Below, in pieces: positions 42,673-52,254 of a DNA stretch of 64,000 bases. The position numbers and the translations under genes were made by a program. The first letter of the stretch is position 1, and each line of letters starts with the position of its first letter. A model generated the notes under the pieces. That model saw nothing but the letters and a program-made list of their open reading frames with translations, made no database searches and had not been told where the DNA came from. The stretch is taken from NCBI GenBank assembly GCA_934202735.1, contig CAKPYH010000004.1, forward strand, positions 78,189 to 142,188, written 5' to 3'. The stretch is from an uncultured Alphaproteobacteria bacterium (GTDB lineage Bacteria > Pseudomonadota > Alphaproteobacteria > CAAHEQ01 > UBA3637).

Positions 42673-43053
42673 ATGACATTCAAAATTCTTGTATCCGGGA
42701 TAACGGCCCTGTGCCTGACGGCTTGTGGCAGTGAGTCGGCCTCAATCGCGGGCCATGAATACATGTACACACCGGTACCGGATATGGAAATCACACTGGG
42801 GTTTGACGCACATGAGAATCGGTATTATGGGCATGCCGTCAATGCTTATTTCGGAACTTATAAAGCCGATGGTAAAACGATGAAATTATCTCCGGCCGGT
42901 ACCACCTTGATGATGGGCCCGCGGTCGCACATGGAAGCCGAGCGCATTCACTTAAATGATTTAGAGAATGTCCGCCGGTATCTGGTAGATGAACATACGT
43001 TGACTTTGATTCTGGCCGATGGACGCGAAATCACCCTGACACGCCGGGATTAA
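42673..43053 (+). CDS. Small lipoprotein, META/HslJ-like
   Basis: 126 residues with a lipoprotein signal (ITALCLTAC, Cys18). The mature part is beta-rich with ITLGFDAHENRYYGHAVNAY and GKTMKLSPAGTTLMMGP, resembling the META domain. It has AAAGGAG before the ATG and probably shares the TraX promoter. Function unknown. Its stop overlaps that of the convergent glycosyltransferase by 4 bp. Confidence 0.65.
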   Translation: MTFKILVSGITALCLTACGSESASIAGHEYMYTPVPDMEITLGFDAHENRYYGHAVNAYFGTYKADGKTMKLSPAGTTLMMGPRSHMEAERIHLNDLENVRRYLVDEHTLTLILADGREITLTRRD

Positions 43054-44030
43054 GGACACAAGGGTAAAATCCGGGCAGCGGTAGCCCCATGGCCGTGCAA
43101 GATCAACCACAAGCACACTTTGTGCTTGAATTTCAGGCCGTCATAGGAAATAATACCCCGGGCGAACAAATCGCGAAAGGCCGGTTCCATGTGGCGAAAC
43201 AATGCACGGCGCAAGCGTTTATTCTTCTGTTTGCGGACCGCGGCATTCATCACCATTTTGACCCGTTTGTTCAAAATCGCCCGACGGACGGCGGCCAAAT
43301 CAGACGGACGATGTTGACGGATATCATCATAGACGGCTTGTATCACAGTCAGATAACTGTCTATTTTACGATTGTCAAAAGACGACCTTAGGATAGAAGA
43401 CGGGCTGAGATAATAGTAGTACAGTTCATATTTGACCTGGGCCAACATGTGGATAGACGACAGGATATGTGTCGTGAACGGGACATCTTCAAAAAAGATA
43501 CCGGGGATAAAACGTGTTTCCCCGATCGCCGATCGCCGATACAGGCGGGTACAAACCCCGGACACAATATCATCGCGATCCAAAAAGGCATGAAACGGAT
43601 CCAAAATAATTTCCGGCAAGATATTCGTTTCCAAAACGGGAAAAGGGGCCGGGTAAGTCTGATTCGTCTTTTTTCGGATACACCCGGCCACATCGGCCCC
43701 CGTTGTTTCCAACGCCCGAACCAGCATTTCCAAGGCCTGGGGATGCAGATAATCATCCGAATCGCAAAAGTAAATATACTCGCCCCGCGCCTGTTCCAAG
43801 CCCCGATTACGGGTCGCGGCCAATCCGCAGTTTTTATGGTGCAACAAGATAAACCGATCATCACCCGCCATAAAATCCTGAACACATTGACGGCTGTTAT
43901 CCGTAGACCCGTCATCCAAGCATATCACTTCAAAATCACGATATGTTTGATTTTGCAACGCGGTCAGGCATCCAACCACATATTTTTCCACATTATAGAT
44001 AGGAACAATTACACTGATTTTCGGGGACAT
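43050..44030 (-). CDS. Family 2 glycosyltransferase
   Basis: About 326 residues from ATG 44030 (GGAAGT upstream). GT-A fold: KISVIVPIYNVEKYV, CLDDGSTDNS, then YIYFCDSDDYLHP with the metal-binding DSD. The catalytic region and CxR follow. It is coupled to the upstream glycosyltransferase (their reading frames meet within 5 bp). Probably adds a sugar to a surface polysaccharide or lipid from a nucleotide-sugar donor. Cytoplasmic. Confidence 0.9.
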   Translation of the reverse strand: MSPKISVIVPIYNVEKYVVGCLTALQNQTYRDFEVICLDDGSTDNSRQCVQDFMAGDDRFILLHHKNCGLAATRNRGLEQARGEYIYFCDSDDYLHPQALEMLVRALETTGADVAGCIRKKTNQTYPAPFPVLETNILPEIILDPFHAFLDRDDIVSGVCTRLYRRSAIGETRFIPGIFFEDVPFTTHILSSIHMLAQVKYELYYYYLSPSSILRSSFDNRKIDSYLTVIQAVYDDIRQHRPSDLAAVRRAILNKRVKMVMNAAVRKQKNKRLRRALFRHMEPAFRDLFARGIISYDGLKFKHKVCLWLILHGHGATAARILPLCP

Positions 44031-44034
44031 TTTT

Positions 44035-44826
44035 TTACTTCCAATATTCATCAATCCATTTTACCGGTTCGGTATGTTTATACAGGCGTTTCAGGCCACG
44101 GGGATATTTGGAATCATCGGGATTAGAACACCAGATTCCCAGGCGGGCATCTTCCATGCCGGGCATGCCGTGAAACGCCACCATTTTCAGTCCCGGCCAT
44201 TTGGGGATCTTGGGCATCATCCACCACCGAAACGGCATGGGTGGCAGGCAATGAAACCGAAAAGAGCAAAACCACTTTTCCGGCCAAAAATTCAAATGTC
44301 CGTACTTTTCAATAACTTTACTGGACAGATATTCCTGAGACGCGGTATAAAATTGATCCACCACTTCTTCGGGATGATCTTCAAAATACTTTTTAATATA
44401 CCCCAACGTCCCCACAACCCAGGAATAACAACTGGCCTGTCCCACGTGCTTCCCTTTGCTGTTCCAATCATTGATAATATAAAACTTGTCGCCCTGCGGA
44501 TAGCGGAAAAACTCATCCAAATTGCCCACGATTAAAGAATCCAGATCAAAATAGAATACCCGTTGACCGTTCAGGCCCCCCAGGTTATCATCACACAGGC
44601 CCGCTTCTTTCCGATAAGCATATTTGTTTTGTTCGGGGCGCACGTTCAAATGCGTCATCGGACCCGCTATAATTTCGGGATCCAATCCTTTCGGGTCATC
44701 GGTAAAGCAATAAAAATCAATATCAAAGGACGTATGACGTTTAATCATGTGATACAGTTTATTCACATCGTCCACCGGATACCAATTTCCCCATTTCAGG
44801 CAAATGACATTATATTTTTCGGACAT
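44035..44826 (-). CDS. Glycosyltransferase-like protein with DxD
   Basis: About 263 residues from ATG 44826. It begins YNVICLKWGNWYPVDDVN, has FDIDFYCFTDD and the metal-binding-type VFYFDLDSLIVGNLD, which places it with GT8-like or related nucleotide-sugar transferases. RFHCLPPMPFRWWMMPK is unusual. Operon with the family 2 enzyme. Probably modifies a surface glycan. Confidence 0.7.
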   Translation of the reverse strand: MSEKYNVICLKWGNWYPVDDVNKLYHMIKRHTSFDIDFYCFTDDPKGLDPEIIAGPMTHLNVRPEQNKYAYRKEAGLCDDNLGGLNGQRVFYFDLDSLIVGNLDEFFRYPQGDKFYIINDWNSKGKHVGQASCYSWVVGTLGYIKKYFEDHPEEVVDQFYTASQEYLSSKVIEKYGHLNFWPEKWFCSFRFHCLPPMPFRWWMMPKIPKWPGLKMVAFHGMPGMEDARLGIWCSNPDDSKYPRGLKRLYKHTEPVKWIDEYWK

Positions 44827-44851
44827 TTTACAAACCCCTTTCGTTTTCATC

Positions 44852-44883
44852 AAAAAAAAGCCTAACACATTGTCAGGCTTTTT
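44852..44883 (-). terminator. Terminator of the birA-rnj operon
   Basis: Minus-strand stem AAGCCT / AGGCTT followed by eight T, just after the rnj stop and before the glycosyltransferase genes. Confidence 0.85.
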
Positions 44884-44895
44884 GCAAGTTGAAAA

Positions 44896-46572
44896 TTAAA
44901 TTCGGACCAAATGAACGTCAATCAGCGGTTTTTTCCCGTAAAATTCGTTCAAAAATTTCCGAATGGCAGATCGGACCGATTGGTCAATCTGGGTATTGGA
45001 CGCTTTATGTTCCGCCGGTACCTCGTCCACCGCCCGACAAATCAAATCGGACAATTTCGCCGCATCATCGGTTTCCGAATCCAACAAACCGAATGTAGAT
45101 AGTTGCGGGGTGCCCAAAACATGTCCTTTCTGATCCACCACCAACGTTACAACCAAAGACCCGTCATCCATCATTTTGCGCCGTTTGCGAATCACTTCCG
45201 CATCCAGGTGTACAATATGCTTGCCGTCTACGGCCAAAATACCCGTTGGCACTTCACCCAAGATTTCCGGTTCATCAGACAAAGCAATCACTTCACCGTC
45301 TTCCAAGGCAAACGTAAACGGAGTTCCGCATTTTTGTGCCAAATCCGCATGTCCCTTTAACTCCAAGGCTTCTCCATGCACCGGCAACGCGATTTTCGGC
45401 TTTAACAAGCGATAAATAGCCTGCAAATCCGGACCGGCATAATGGCCGGAGACATGGACTAAATCGTCCCGATCGGTGATGATTTTAACCCCTTTGGCCT
45501 TTAATTTGCGTTGCAACAAGGCAATGGACTTTTCATTACCGGGAATAATGCGGGACGAAAAAATCACCACGTCATCGGGCCCTAAAAAGACCGAATTTTT
45601 TTGCGGTGTCAATGCCGACAAGGTAGACAACGCCGATCGCGGTTCACCCTGACTGCCCGTACAAATGAACAGCACAGAACCCACCGGACGTTCCAAGGCT
45701 TCCTTTTCCGATAAAAATTCAGGCAGATCGGCAAAATATCCGGTCGCCCGCGCCGCCGCATCAATCCGCCACAAACTGCGCCCCATCAGGCACACTTCAC
45801 GTCCGTTGGCTACGGCCGCCTGATAAATACTCTTGACCCGCGATACATTGGACGCAAAGCAGGTAATGGCTATTTGTCGTTCCGGATATTCCCCGATTAA
45901 ACGACACAACGTCTCTTGAACATCGGCTTCCGTTTTATCGGTATGCTCGCCAAATACATTCGTAGAATCGCAGACCAGAGCCAAAACGCCCTCTCGCCCC
46001 AGGTCGCGCAAAGCATCGGTATCCATGCCCTGACCTAACACAGGATCGGTATTTAACTTCCAATCGCCGGTATGAACCACCAAGCCTTCCCGCGTACGAA
46101 TGGCCAACGCATTGGCTTCCGGAATAGAGTGGTTCATGGAAACAAACTCTACTTCAAACGGATCCAAATCAATGGCCGATCCGCGTTCCACCACATGCAC
46201 ATCCGCCCGTCCCAACAAACCGGCTTGTTCCAATTTATCTTCTATCAAGGCGGCAGCAAACGGTGTCGCATAAATCGGGCACAGTAAATCACGCCACAAA
46301 TACCCGATGGCCCCGATATGGTCTTCATGGGCGTGCGTAACCACCAAACCCACAATATCTTTCTTTTTATCCTCCATAAATTTGGGATCAGGCAACAAGA
46401 CATCTACCCCCGGCAACCCGTCGCCGGGAAAGCCGACACCGCAATCCACCAGCAACCATTTACCCCGATATCCGTAAGCAAAGCAATTCATACCGATACC
46501 CGTTGATCCGCCTAACGGAATAAAAACCAAACTTTCCGGCGGAATTATGACTTCATTTTGTTTTTCACTCAT
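44896..46572 (-). CDS. rnj: Ribonuclease J
   Basis: About 558 residues from ATG 46572. A metallo-beta-lactamase/beta-CASP RNase with FIPLGGSTGIGMNCFAYGY, the metal motif VVTHAHEDHIGAIGYL, and beta-CASP signatures HGEALELKGHADLA and SSRIIPGNEKSI. It matures and degrades RNA with both 5' exo- and endonuclease activity. RNase J is usual in Alphaproteobacteria. It overlaps the birA stop by 8 bp and is followed by a terminator. Confidence 0.95.
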   Translation of the reverse strand: MSEKQNEVIIPPESLVFIPLGGSTGIGMNCFAYGYRGKWLLVDCGVGFPGDGLPGVDVLLPDPKFMEDKKKDIVGLVVTHAHEDHIGAIGYLWRDLLCPIYATPFAAALIEDKLEQAGLLGRADVHVVERGSAIDLDPFEVEFVSMNHSIPEANALAIRTREGLVVHTGDWKLNTDPVLGQGMDTDALRDLGREGVLALVCDSTNVFGEHTDKTEADVQETLCRLIGEYPERQIAITCFASNVSRVKSIYQAAVANGREVCLMGRSLWRIDAAARATGYFADLPEFLSEKEALERPVGSVLFICTGSQGEPRSALSTLSALTPQKNSVFLGPDDVVIFSSRIIPGNEKSIALLQRKLKAKGVKIITDRDDLVHVSGHYAGPDLQAIYRLLKPKIALPVHGEALELKGHADLAQKCGTPFTFALEDGEVIALSDEPEILGEVPTGILAVDGKHIVHLDAEVIRKRRKMMDDGSLVVTLVVDQKGHVLGTPQLSTFGLLDSETDDAAKLSDLICRAVDEVPAEHKASNTQIDQSVRSAIRKFLNEFYGKKPLIDVHLVRI

Positions 46573-47251
46573 TTTTTTCCTTATATAAAAACACATCTCC
46601 GGCAGTTATTTTTTGAATGATTTTGTCCGGAGTTTCCAAAACCAATTCCCCTTGCGGGCTTAAATCCTTAAATATCCCTGACACCTTGCCGCGCGGCGTA
46701 TGAACCGTCATTGTTTGCCCCCATCCTGCCGCCCGTGAAACCCAATCCCGGCGTAAAGGCTCAAAACCGTGGTTCGCAAACAGGTCCAAATTCACCGACA
46801 GGCGTTCCAAAATCCGATCGGCAACCTGATCCCGTGTCCAGCGTCCCCCCAGATCGGCCGTCTGATACATCATTTCCCGAGTCGGGTGCGACATCACATT
46901 GACCCCTATACCGATAATGACCCGTCCGTCTCCGGTGCCTTCCAACAAAATCCCGGCCACTTTGCCCCCGTTCAGCAAGACATCGTTCGGCCATTTCAGA
47001 CGCACGCCGAAAGTCGCCAACGCCTGGGCAACCGCCACACCGGTTATCAGGGCCAACAACGGGGTTTGCGGACCGTAATCCGATAAAACGGCAGATAAAT
47101 ACAAGTTGCCCGGCGGACTGATCCATCTGCGTCCCATCCGCCCGCGACCGCCCGATTGCCTGTCCGCGATAATGACGGATCCTACGGGAAAATCAAGTGC
47201 GGTTTGATTAGTGCTGACAACTTCAACAAAAGAGTGTCTTTGCCATTTCAT
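46565..47251 (-). CDS. birA: Biotin--[acetyl-CoA-carboxylase] ligase, single-domain
   Basis: About 228 residues from ATG 47251; an alternative ATG is at 47263. SVIIADRQSGGRGRMGRRWI is the biotin-binding GRGR motif, followed by LKWPNDVLLNGGKVAGILLE and IIGIGVNV. It lacks the N-terminal repressor helix-turn-helix, so it is a ligase only. It biotinylates acetyl-CoA carboxylase. First gene of the operon with rnj. Confidence 0.95.
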   Translation of the reverse strand: MKWQRHSFVEVVSTNQTALDFPVGSVIIADRQSGGRGRMGRRWISPPGNLYLSAVLSDYGPQTPLLALITGVAVAQALATFGVRLKWPNDVLLNGGKVAGILLEGTGDGRVIIGIGVNVMSHPTREMMYQTADLGGRWTRDQVADRILERLSVNLDLFANHGFEPLRRDWVSRAAGWGQTMTVHTPRGKVSGIFKDLSPQGELVLETPDKIIQKITAGDVFLYKEKNE

Positions 47252-47295
47252 GGGACTTACCATAACACATTTTTTTATAAAAAGCAAGAAAATCC

Positions 47296-47325
47296 TTGAT
47301 TTTCGTTTCCTGTTTGGGATATATT
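47296..47325 (+). promoter_or_regulatory. Promoter of the exported protein-sufE operon
   Basis: TTGATT (47296-47301), 18-bp spacer, TATATT (47320-47325), 34 bp before the ATG. Confidence 0.6.
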
Positions 47326-47358
47326 AGAGACAGTTTTTATTCAACAAGGGAGAAAAAC

Positions 47359-48819
47359 ATGAACAAATCAATCTTATTCGGATGTGTAGCCTTAACAACT
47401 CTGGCGGTGTGTGTGGCCCATGCCCAAGAAACTGCCCCTGTCGCACCGGCCCCGGCCGATCCGGCGGCAACCGCTGCGGTACCGAAAATAGAAGACATTA
47501 AAGCCACCGTCCTGTCCACCCTGCCCGGTAACGGTAAAGCCTGGCAAGATCAAATAACCGTTACGGCGGACGGTGATGATTTTCAGGTTATCTTGCCCGA
47601 AGTCAACATTGACAAATATGACGAGCCTGCAATCCACTTGCCCGCCGGACAAATCCGATTGACCCGTTCGGGATCCTTTGGTCAGCAAGCCCAATACAAA
47701 GCGACTTTACCGACTGCTTCCTATTTGGACTCTTTGTTCAAATCCCTGCTCTCTTCCGATGTGCAGATGACCATGAATGTATCCAAAGATGAAGTCAATC
47801 TGGTACCGGCACACCGGTTGGTTTCGGGACAAAGCCGTCATATTAAAGACATCCGCGCGGCTTCGGAAGGCATCGTTGCCACGGTTGATACGGTTGTATC
47901 AGACGCTTTGGTACGCATGGGAACCAATCAACAGGCAGAATCGGCCAGTGAAACAGACATCAGCGGTGTGGCGATTGAAACACCGTCCATGATTATACGC
48001 ATTCCACAGATCAATACCCGGTCGCACATACAGGATATGACTCCGGCGGCCGATGGTCAATACAATATCTGGACGGCCAAAACGTTGCAAGGCACGTTGG
48101 AAATACCGAAAATTTTGTTTTTTGCCGCCGGCAGTCAACCGGACGCTTTGCCTTTACTGACGATGGCACAACACGGCACAACCACCCTGCAAGGCGAAAC
48201 CTTGCACTTGGAAGGGGCCGTGGATAAAGTGCAAACGGCTCTGCCCTTACCGGCAGGATTGGAATTATCCTGGAATGCCGATGTATCGGGCCTGAATCGT
48301 GATCTTTTATCCCGTATGACGGAAGCACAGGGCGGCCTTAAACCGGCCGATCGGGATGCTTTCCTGACCGCTGCCACATTAAAAGTCAACGCATTGACCG
48401 TCAAAAGTGATGAAGCCGGCATGGCTTTATCCGGAACGGCACGCCTGAAACCCATTGTCGGTCAAAAAGCGGCCGATGCAAATACGCCCAATTTAATCCC
48501 CGATGTAGAGGCCACGTTGGTCATTACAAATCTGGATAAAATCTCTCCGCCCCCGGTCGTCAATCAAGCGGCCTGTGATGAGGCCAAAGCCCGAATCAAT
48601 GCGATCAATCCCAATGGTGAACATGCCGATGCGCAACGGGAACTCTATACGGCAATGGCGGAAGATGCATGTACACCGCGTGGCGGCGCTTTGGATAATT
48701 TACGTCCTTTGTTGGATCCCAAAAATCATCAGGTTGCACCGGACGGAACAACCACGGATACCATATATATCCGCCTGACCGAAAACGGTTTGAGCATCAA
48801 CGGAAAGGATGGCAATTAA
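47359..48819 (+). CDS. Exported protein of unknown function
   Basis: 486 residues from ATG 47359 (GGGAGAAAAAC upstream). A signal peptide (SILFGCVALTTLAVCVAHAQ) is followed by a proline/alanine linker and a mainly beta-rich soluble domain. No known family is recognised. The repeated pattern of amphipathic strands and the absence of a C-terminal membrane segment suggest a periplasmic protein. It is directly joined to sufE (stop TAA, then GTG with no spacer). Confidence 0.75.
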   Translation: MNKSILFGCVALTTLAVCVAHAQETAPVAPAPADPAATAAVPKIEDIKATVLSTLPGNGKAWQDQITVTADGDDFQVILPEVNIDKYDEPAIHLPAGQIRLTRSGSFGQQAQYKATLPTASYLDSLFKSLLSSDVQMTMNVSKDEVNLVPAHRLVSGQSRHIKDIRAASEGIVATVDTVVSDALVRMGTNQQAESASETDISGVAIETPSMIIRIPQINTRSHIQDMTPAADGQYNIWTAKTLQGTLEIPKILFFAAGSQPDALPLLTMAQHGTTTLQGETLHLEGAVDKVQTALPLPAGLELSWNADVSGLNRDLLSRMTEAQGGLKPADRDAFLTAATLKVNALTVKSDEAGMALSGTARLKPIVGQKAADANTPNLIPDVEATLVITNLDKISPPPVVNQAACDEAKARINAINPNGEHADAQRELYTAMAEDACTPRGGALDNLRPLLDPKNHQVAPDGTTTDTIYIRLTENGLSINGKDGN

Positions 48820-49212
48820 GTGACCCCTGAAGAATTGTTTGAAAACTTTTCTTACTTGACCGATTGGGAAGATAAATATCGCTACCTGATTGAATTAGGG
48901 GATCATTTGCCCCCGTTCCGTGAAGCCGATAAAACCGATGCCAACAAAGTAGACGGGTGTATGTCGCAAGTCTGGTTCACACATACGACAGACGGCGACC
49001 GGTATTTTTTCAATGCAACCAGCGATGCCCATATTGTACGGGGGCTGGAAGCCGTTTTGCTGACGTTCGTCAACGGCTCTACCGCGGCGGAGATTCGCGC
49101 TTTGGACCTGAACGCCGCCTTTCAGCGTTTAGGCTTGGCCGAACACCTGTCTCCCACACGGCGAAACGGGTTTGCCGCCATGATCACCCGGATTAAAGCC
49201 ACGGTGTCCTGA
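48820..49212 (+). CDS. sufE: SufE-like cysteine desulfurase activator
   Basis: 130 residues starting GTG. FENFSYLTDWEDKYRYLIEL and NKVDGCMSQVW, with the sulfur-accepting Cys, are the SufE signature. SufE takes sulfur from SufS for Fe-S cluster assembly. It starts immediately after the preceding stop. Confidence 0.92.
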   Translation: MTPEELFENFSYLTDWEDKYRYLIELGDHLPPFREADKTDANKVDGCMSQVWFTHTTDGDRYFFNATSDAHIVRGLEAVLLTFVNGSTAAEIRALDLNAAFQRLGLAEHLSPTRRNGFAAMITRIKATVS

Positions 49213-49234
49213 TCTGATAACAAGGAGTATATTC

Positions 49235-50266
49235 ATGAAGTTTCTGGACGAAGCAAAAATTTATATCAAAGCCGGCGACGGCGGCAACGGAGCCTGCTCT
49301 TTCCGGCATGAAAAATATATGGAGTTCGGCGGTCCGGACGGCGGAGACGGCGGTAAAGGCGGTGATGTTGTCTTTGTGGCGGTACAGAACCTGAATACCC
49401 TGATAGATTTTCGGTATCAGCAGCATTTCAAGGCTCCGCGGGGTACCAATGGCATGGGCCGATGTAAAACCGGTCCGTCCGGCGATGACTTGATCATCAA
49501 AGTTCCCGTCGGTACCGAAATTGTAGCCGATGATAAAGAAACAGTCTTGGCCGACTTAATGCATGATGGCGACCGCTATGTTGCGGCCCGGGGCGGGCAT
49601 GGCGGACGTGGTAATGATTCGTTCAAAAGTTCCACTAATCAGGCACCCGAACGAGCCGATCCCGGTGAACCGGGCGAAGAAGTATGGGTTTGGCTGCGCC
49701 TGAAATTGATTGCGGATATCGGATTGGTTGGGTTGCCGAATGCGGGTAAAAGTACCCTGTTGACGGCGGTCACACGGGCGCGTCCTAAAATTGCCGATTA
49801 TCCCTTTACGACCCTTCATCCGAATTTGGGCGTGGCCACCGTGGACGGGCGCGAAATTTTATTGGCAGATATTCCCGGCCTGATTGAAGGGGCTTCCGAA
49901 GGTACAGGCTTGGGGACACACTTTTTGAAGCATGTGGAACGATGTGCCGTCTTGATTCATTTAATTGACGGAACCGCCGAAGACGTAGAAGAATCTTATC
50001 GCATTATCCGGGCGGAGTTGGTCAAATACGGACATACTTTGGCCCGTAAGCCCGAACTTGTTGCTCTGAATAAAACAGATGCCCTGTCCCCGGACGCAGT
50101 GGCCGAAAAAGTCCGGGCCTTACAACACTTGGTTTCGGGGCATATTTACACAATATCCGGGGTTGCACATACGGGTCTGACGGACCTGTTACGGGCAGCG
50201 GCAGCCTTGATTCCCGCCCGAAAACATACCCTTTCTGAGACGGACGAAACGGAGAATGCAAAATGA
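49235..50266 (+). CDS. obgE: GTPase ObgE
   Basis: 343 residues. The N-terminal glycine-rich Obg fold (IYIKAGDGGNGACSFRHEK; FGGPDGGDGGKGGDV) and the G domain with G1 GLPNAGKSTLL, G3 DIPGLIEGA and G4 NKTD are all present. The protein ends shortly after the G domain, so it lacks the optional C-terminal OCT domain. It acts in ribosome assembly and the cell cycle. AAGGAG precedes the ATG. Confidence 0.96.
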   Translation: MKFLDEAKIYIKAGDGGNGACSFRHEKYMEFGGPDGGDGGKGGDVVFVAVQNLNTLIDFRYQQHFKAPRGTNGMGRCKTGPSGDDLIIKVPVGTEIVADDKETVLADLMHDGDRYVAARGGHGGRGNDSFKSSTNQAPERADPGEPGEEVWVWLRLKLIADIGLVGLPNAGKSTLLTAVTRARPKIADYPFTTLHPNLGVATVDGREILLADIPGLIEGASEGTGLGTHFLKHVERCAVLIHLIDGTAEDVEESYRIIRAELVKYGHTLARKPELVALNKTDALSPDAVAEKVRALQHLVSGHIYTISGVAHTGLTDLLRAAAALIPARKHTLSETDETENAK

Positions 50267-50667
50267 TCACACGTTCCCCCAAAGTATCAACGCCCCGGCG
50301 TAAAACACCCTCTAAAACGCCCCGAAAACGCACGCGTTCCACACCCGAATTGAATCTGGCCGATTTTATCGTGGCCCGTTTAGATGAAGGCAAAGCCGAA
50401 GATATTGTCCGGCTGGATATACGCCCGCTATCGTCCCTGACGGATACGCTGATTATTGCTACGGGGACATCTACCCGACACACAATGTCCTTGGCGTACA
50501 ATTTGATTCAAGCCTTAAAAAAGAAACGTATAACACCTTTGAATGATGCAACTGTCGGCACAGGAGATTGGGTGGTTGTAGATTTGGGCGACACGATGGT
50601 CCATCTGTTCACGCCAACCGCACGAGATTTGTACGCGTTGGAAAAAATGTGGACCGCCCAAAAATAA
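50263..50667 (+). CDS. rsfS: Ribosomal silencing factor RsfS
   Basis: 134 residues. A basic N-terminal extension of about 27 residues (TPRRKTPSKTPRKRTRSTP) precedes the conserved DUF143 core (KAEDIVRLDIRPLSSLTDTL, then FTPTARDLYALEKMW). It binds ribosomal protein L14 and blocks subunit joining in starvation. It overlaps obgE by 4 bp (ATGA). Confidence 0.95.
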   Translation: MITRSPKVSTPRRKTPSKTPRKRTRSTPELNLADFIVARLDEGKAEDIVRLDIRPLSSLTDTLIIATGTSTRHTMSLAYNLIQALKKKRITPLNDATVGTGDWVVVDLGDTMVHLFTPTARDLYALEKMWTAQK

Positions 50668-50738
50668 ACTTAAACAGATAACAACTTGATTGTAAATATA
50701 TTTTACACAGAACGATTATCTATACACAAAATTAGATG

Positions 50739-50767
50739 TTGCATTTACCCCCTTTTTCAGGTACAAT
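50739..50767 (+). promoter_or_regulatory. Promoter of dnaB
   Basis: TTGCAT (50739-50744), 17-bp spacer, TACAAT (50762-50767), 23 bp before the ATG. Confidence 0.65.
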
Positions 50768-50790
50768 AACCCCCAGTAAAGGAGTCATTT

Positions 50791-52254
50791 ATGGATAACA
50801 CATTGGAATCAAATCGCTTGCCCCCGCAAAATATTGAAGCTGAACAAGCCTTACTGGGGGCGATTCTGTCCAATAACCGTGCGTTGGAAAAAGTGTCCGA
50901 TTTTTTATACCCTAAACATTTTTCTGACCCTATTCACGGCAAAATTTACGAAGCCTGTCGCACATATATTGAGCAAGGCCGTACGGCCGATCCCGTTACC
51001 CTGAAAGCCGTCTTTGCCCATGATGAAGCCTTAAAAAATGTCGGTGGAGCCGATTACCTGATGAAACTGGCCGCGGCATCTACCACCATTATCAATGCCG
51101 CCGATTACGGGCGGTTGATTTTGGACCGCTACATTCGGCGTGAGTTGATTGACTTGGGTACGGATATTGTCAATGATGCGTTTACAATCAAGCTGAATGA
51201 AGAAGCCTTAAATCAAGTGGAAGGGGCCGAAAAACGTCTGTATGAAATTGCCGATCAAGGGGAAAGCAGCGGCGGACCGACTCAAATCAATATCGCGTTG
51301 CGTGAAACACTCAGTACCGTTGAAAACGCCATGAAAAATCCGACCGGTTTGTCGGGTCTGACCACAGGCTTGACGGACTTGGATAAACTGTTGGGCGGGT
51401 TGCATAATTCGGACTTAATTATTTTGGCGGGACGGCCCGGTATGGGTAAATCCGCACTGGCGACTACGTTGGCTTTTAATGCCGCCAAAGCGATGGAAGA
51501 AAGCAACCAAAAACCGAATGCTGAAAAAAAATCCGTTGCTTTGTTTTCACTGGAAATGTCGGCCGAACAGTTGGCTACCCGTATTTTATCATCCAAAGCA
51601 CAAATTTCGGGAGATGATATGCGTAAAGGAAAACTGACGGGCGATCAGTTTGATGAACTGGTGGCGGGTATGTCGCTGATCAACAAAATTCCTTTATATA
51701 TTGATGAAACACCCGGTATTACGGTGCAGGCTATTTATAATCGGGCACGCCGTCTGAAACGCGATAAAAGCCGTGGTTTAGGATTGATTGTGATTGACTA
51801 CCTGCAACTGATCAGCGCCGGGGGGCGTAGTGAAAATCGGGTTCAGGAATTATCCGAAATGACACGAACCTTGAAAATTATGGCCAAAGATCTGAACGTA
51901 CCGGTTATCTGCCTGTCCCAATTATCCCGGACGGTAGAACAACGGGATGTGAAAAAGCCGATGTTGTCGGACTTGCGTGAATCCGGTTCTATTGAACAAG
52001 ATGCCGATATTGTGATGTTTGTATATCGCGAAATTTATTACCTGAAAAACGAACAACCCAAGCAAGGGGCCAATGAAACCCCCGAACATTTTGCACTCCG
52101 CACAGCCAAGTGGGAACAGGAAAAACTGGAAAAAGAAAACCTGAGTGAAGTCATTGTGGCCAAAAATCGGCACGGTCCGTCCGACACGGTTAAACTCTAC
52201 TTTGCGGGTAAGTACAGTCAATTTTCCGACCTGGCCCCGACACCACAAGCCTAA
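50791..52254 (+). CDS. dnaB: Replicative DNA helicase DnaB
   Basis: 487 residues. N-terminal domain LPPQNIEAEQALLGAILSNN, RecA-type motor with Walker A LAGRPGMGKSALATTL and DYLQLI (Walker B), then DLRESGSIEQDADIVMFVYR. It unwinds DNA at the replication fork. Full length, no intein. Its stop overlaps that of the convergent amidase by 4 bp. Confidence 0.97.
   Translation: MDNTLESNRLPPQNIEAEQALLGAILSNNRALEKVSDFLYPKHFSDPIHGKIYEACRTYIEQGRTADPVTLKAVFAHDEALKNVGGADYLMKLAAASTTIINAADYGRLILDRYIRRELIDLGTDIVNDAFTIKLNEEALNQVEGAEKRLYEIADQGESSGGPTQINIALRETLSTVENAMKNPTGLSGLTTGLTDLDKLLGGLHNSDLIILAGRPGMGKSALATTLAFNAAKAMEESNQKPNAEKKSVALFSLEMSAEQLATRILSSKAQISGDDMRKGKLTGDQFDELVAGMSLINKIPLYIDETPGITVQAIYNRARRLKRDKSRGLGLIVIDYLQLISAGGRSENRVQELSEMTRTLKIMAKDLNVPVICLSQLSRTVEQRDVKKPMLSDLRESGSIEQDADIVMFVYREIYYLKNEQPKQGANETPEHFALRTAKWEQEKLEKENLSEVIVAKNRHGPSDTVKLYFAGKYSQFSDLAPTPQA

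Noticed and set aside
42673..46596. Many long opposite-strand open frames in the GC-richer part (for example 43449-44126 and 46072-46287)
   Set aside because: They lie wholly within well-recognised genes on the other strand, lack ribosome sites and resemble no protein family.
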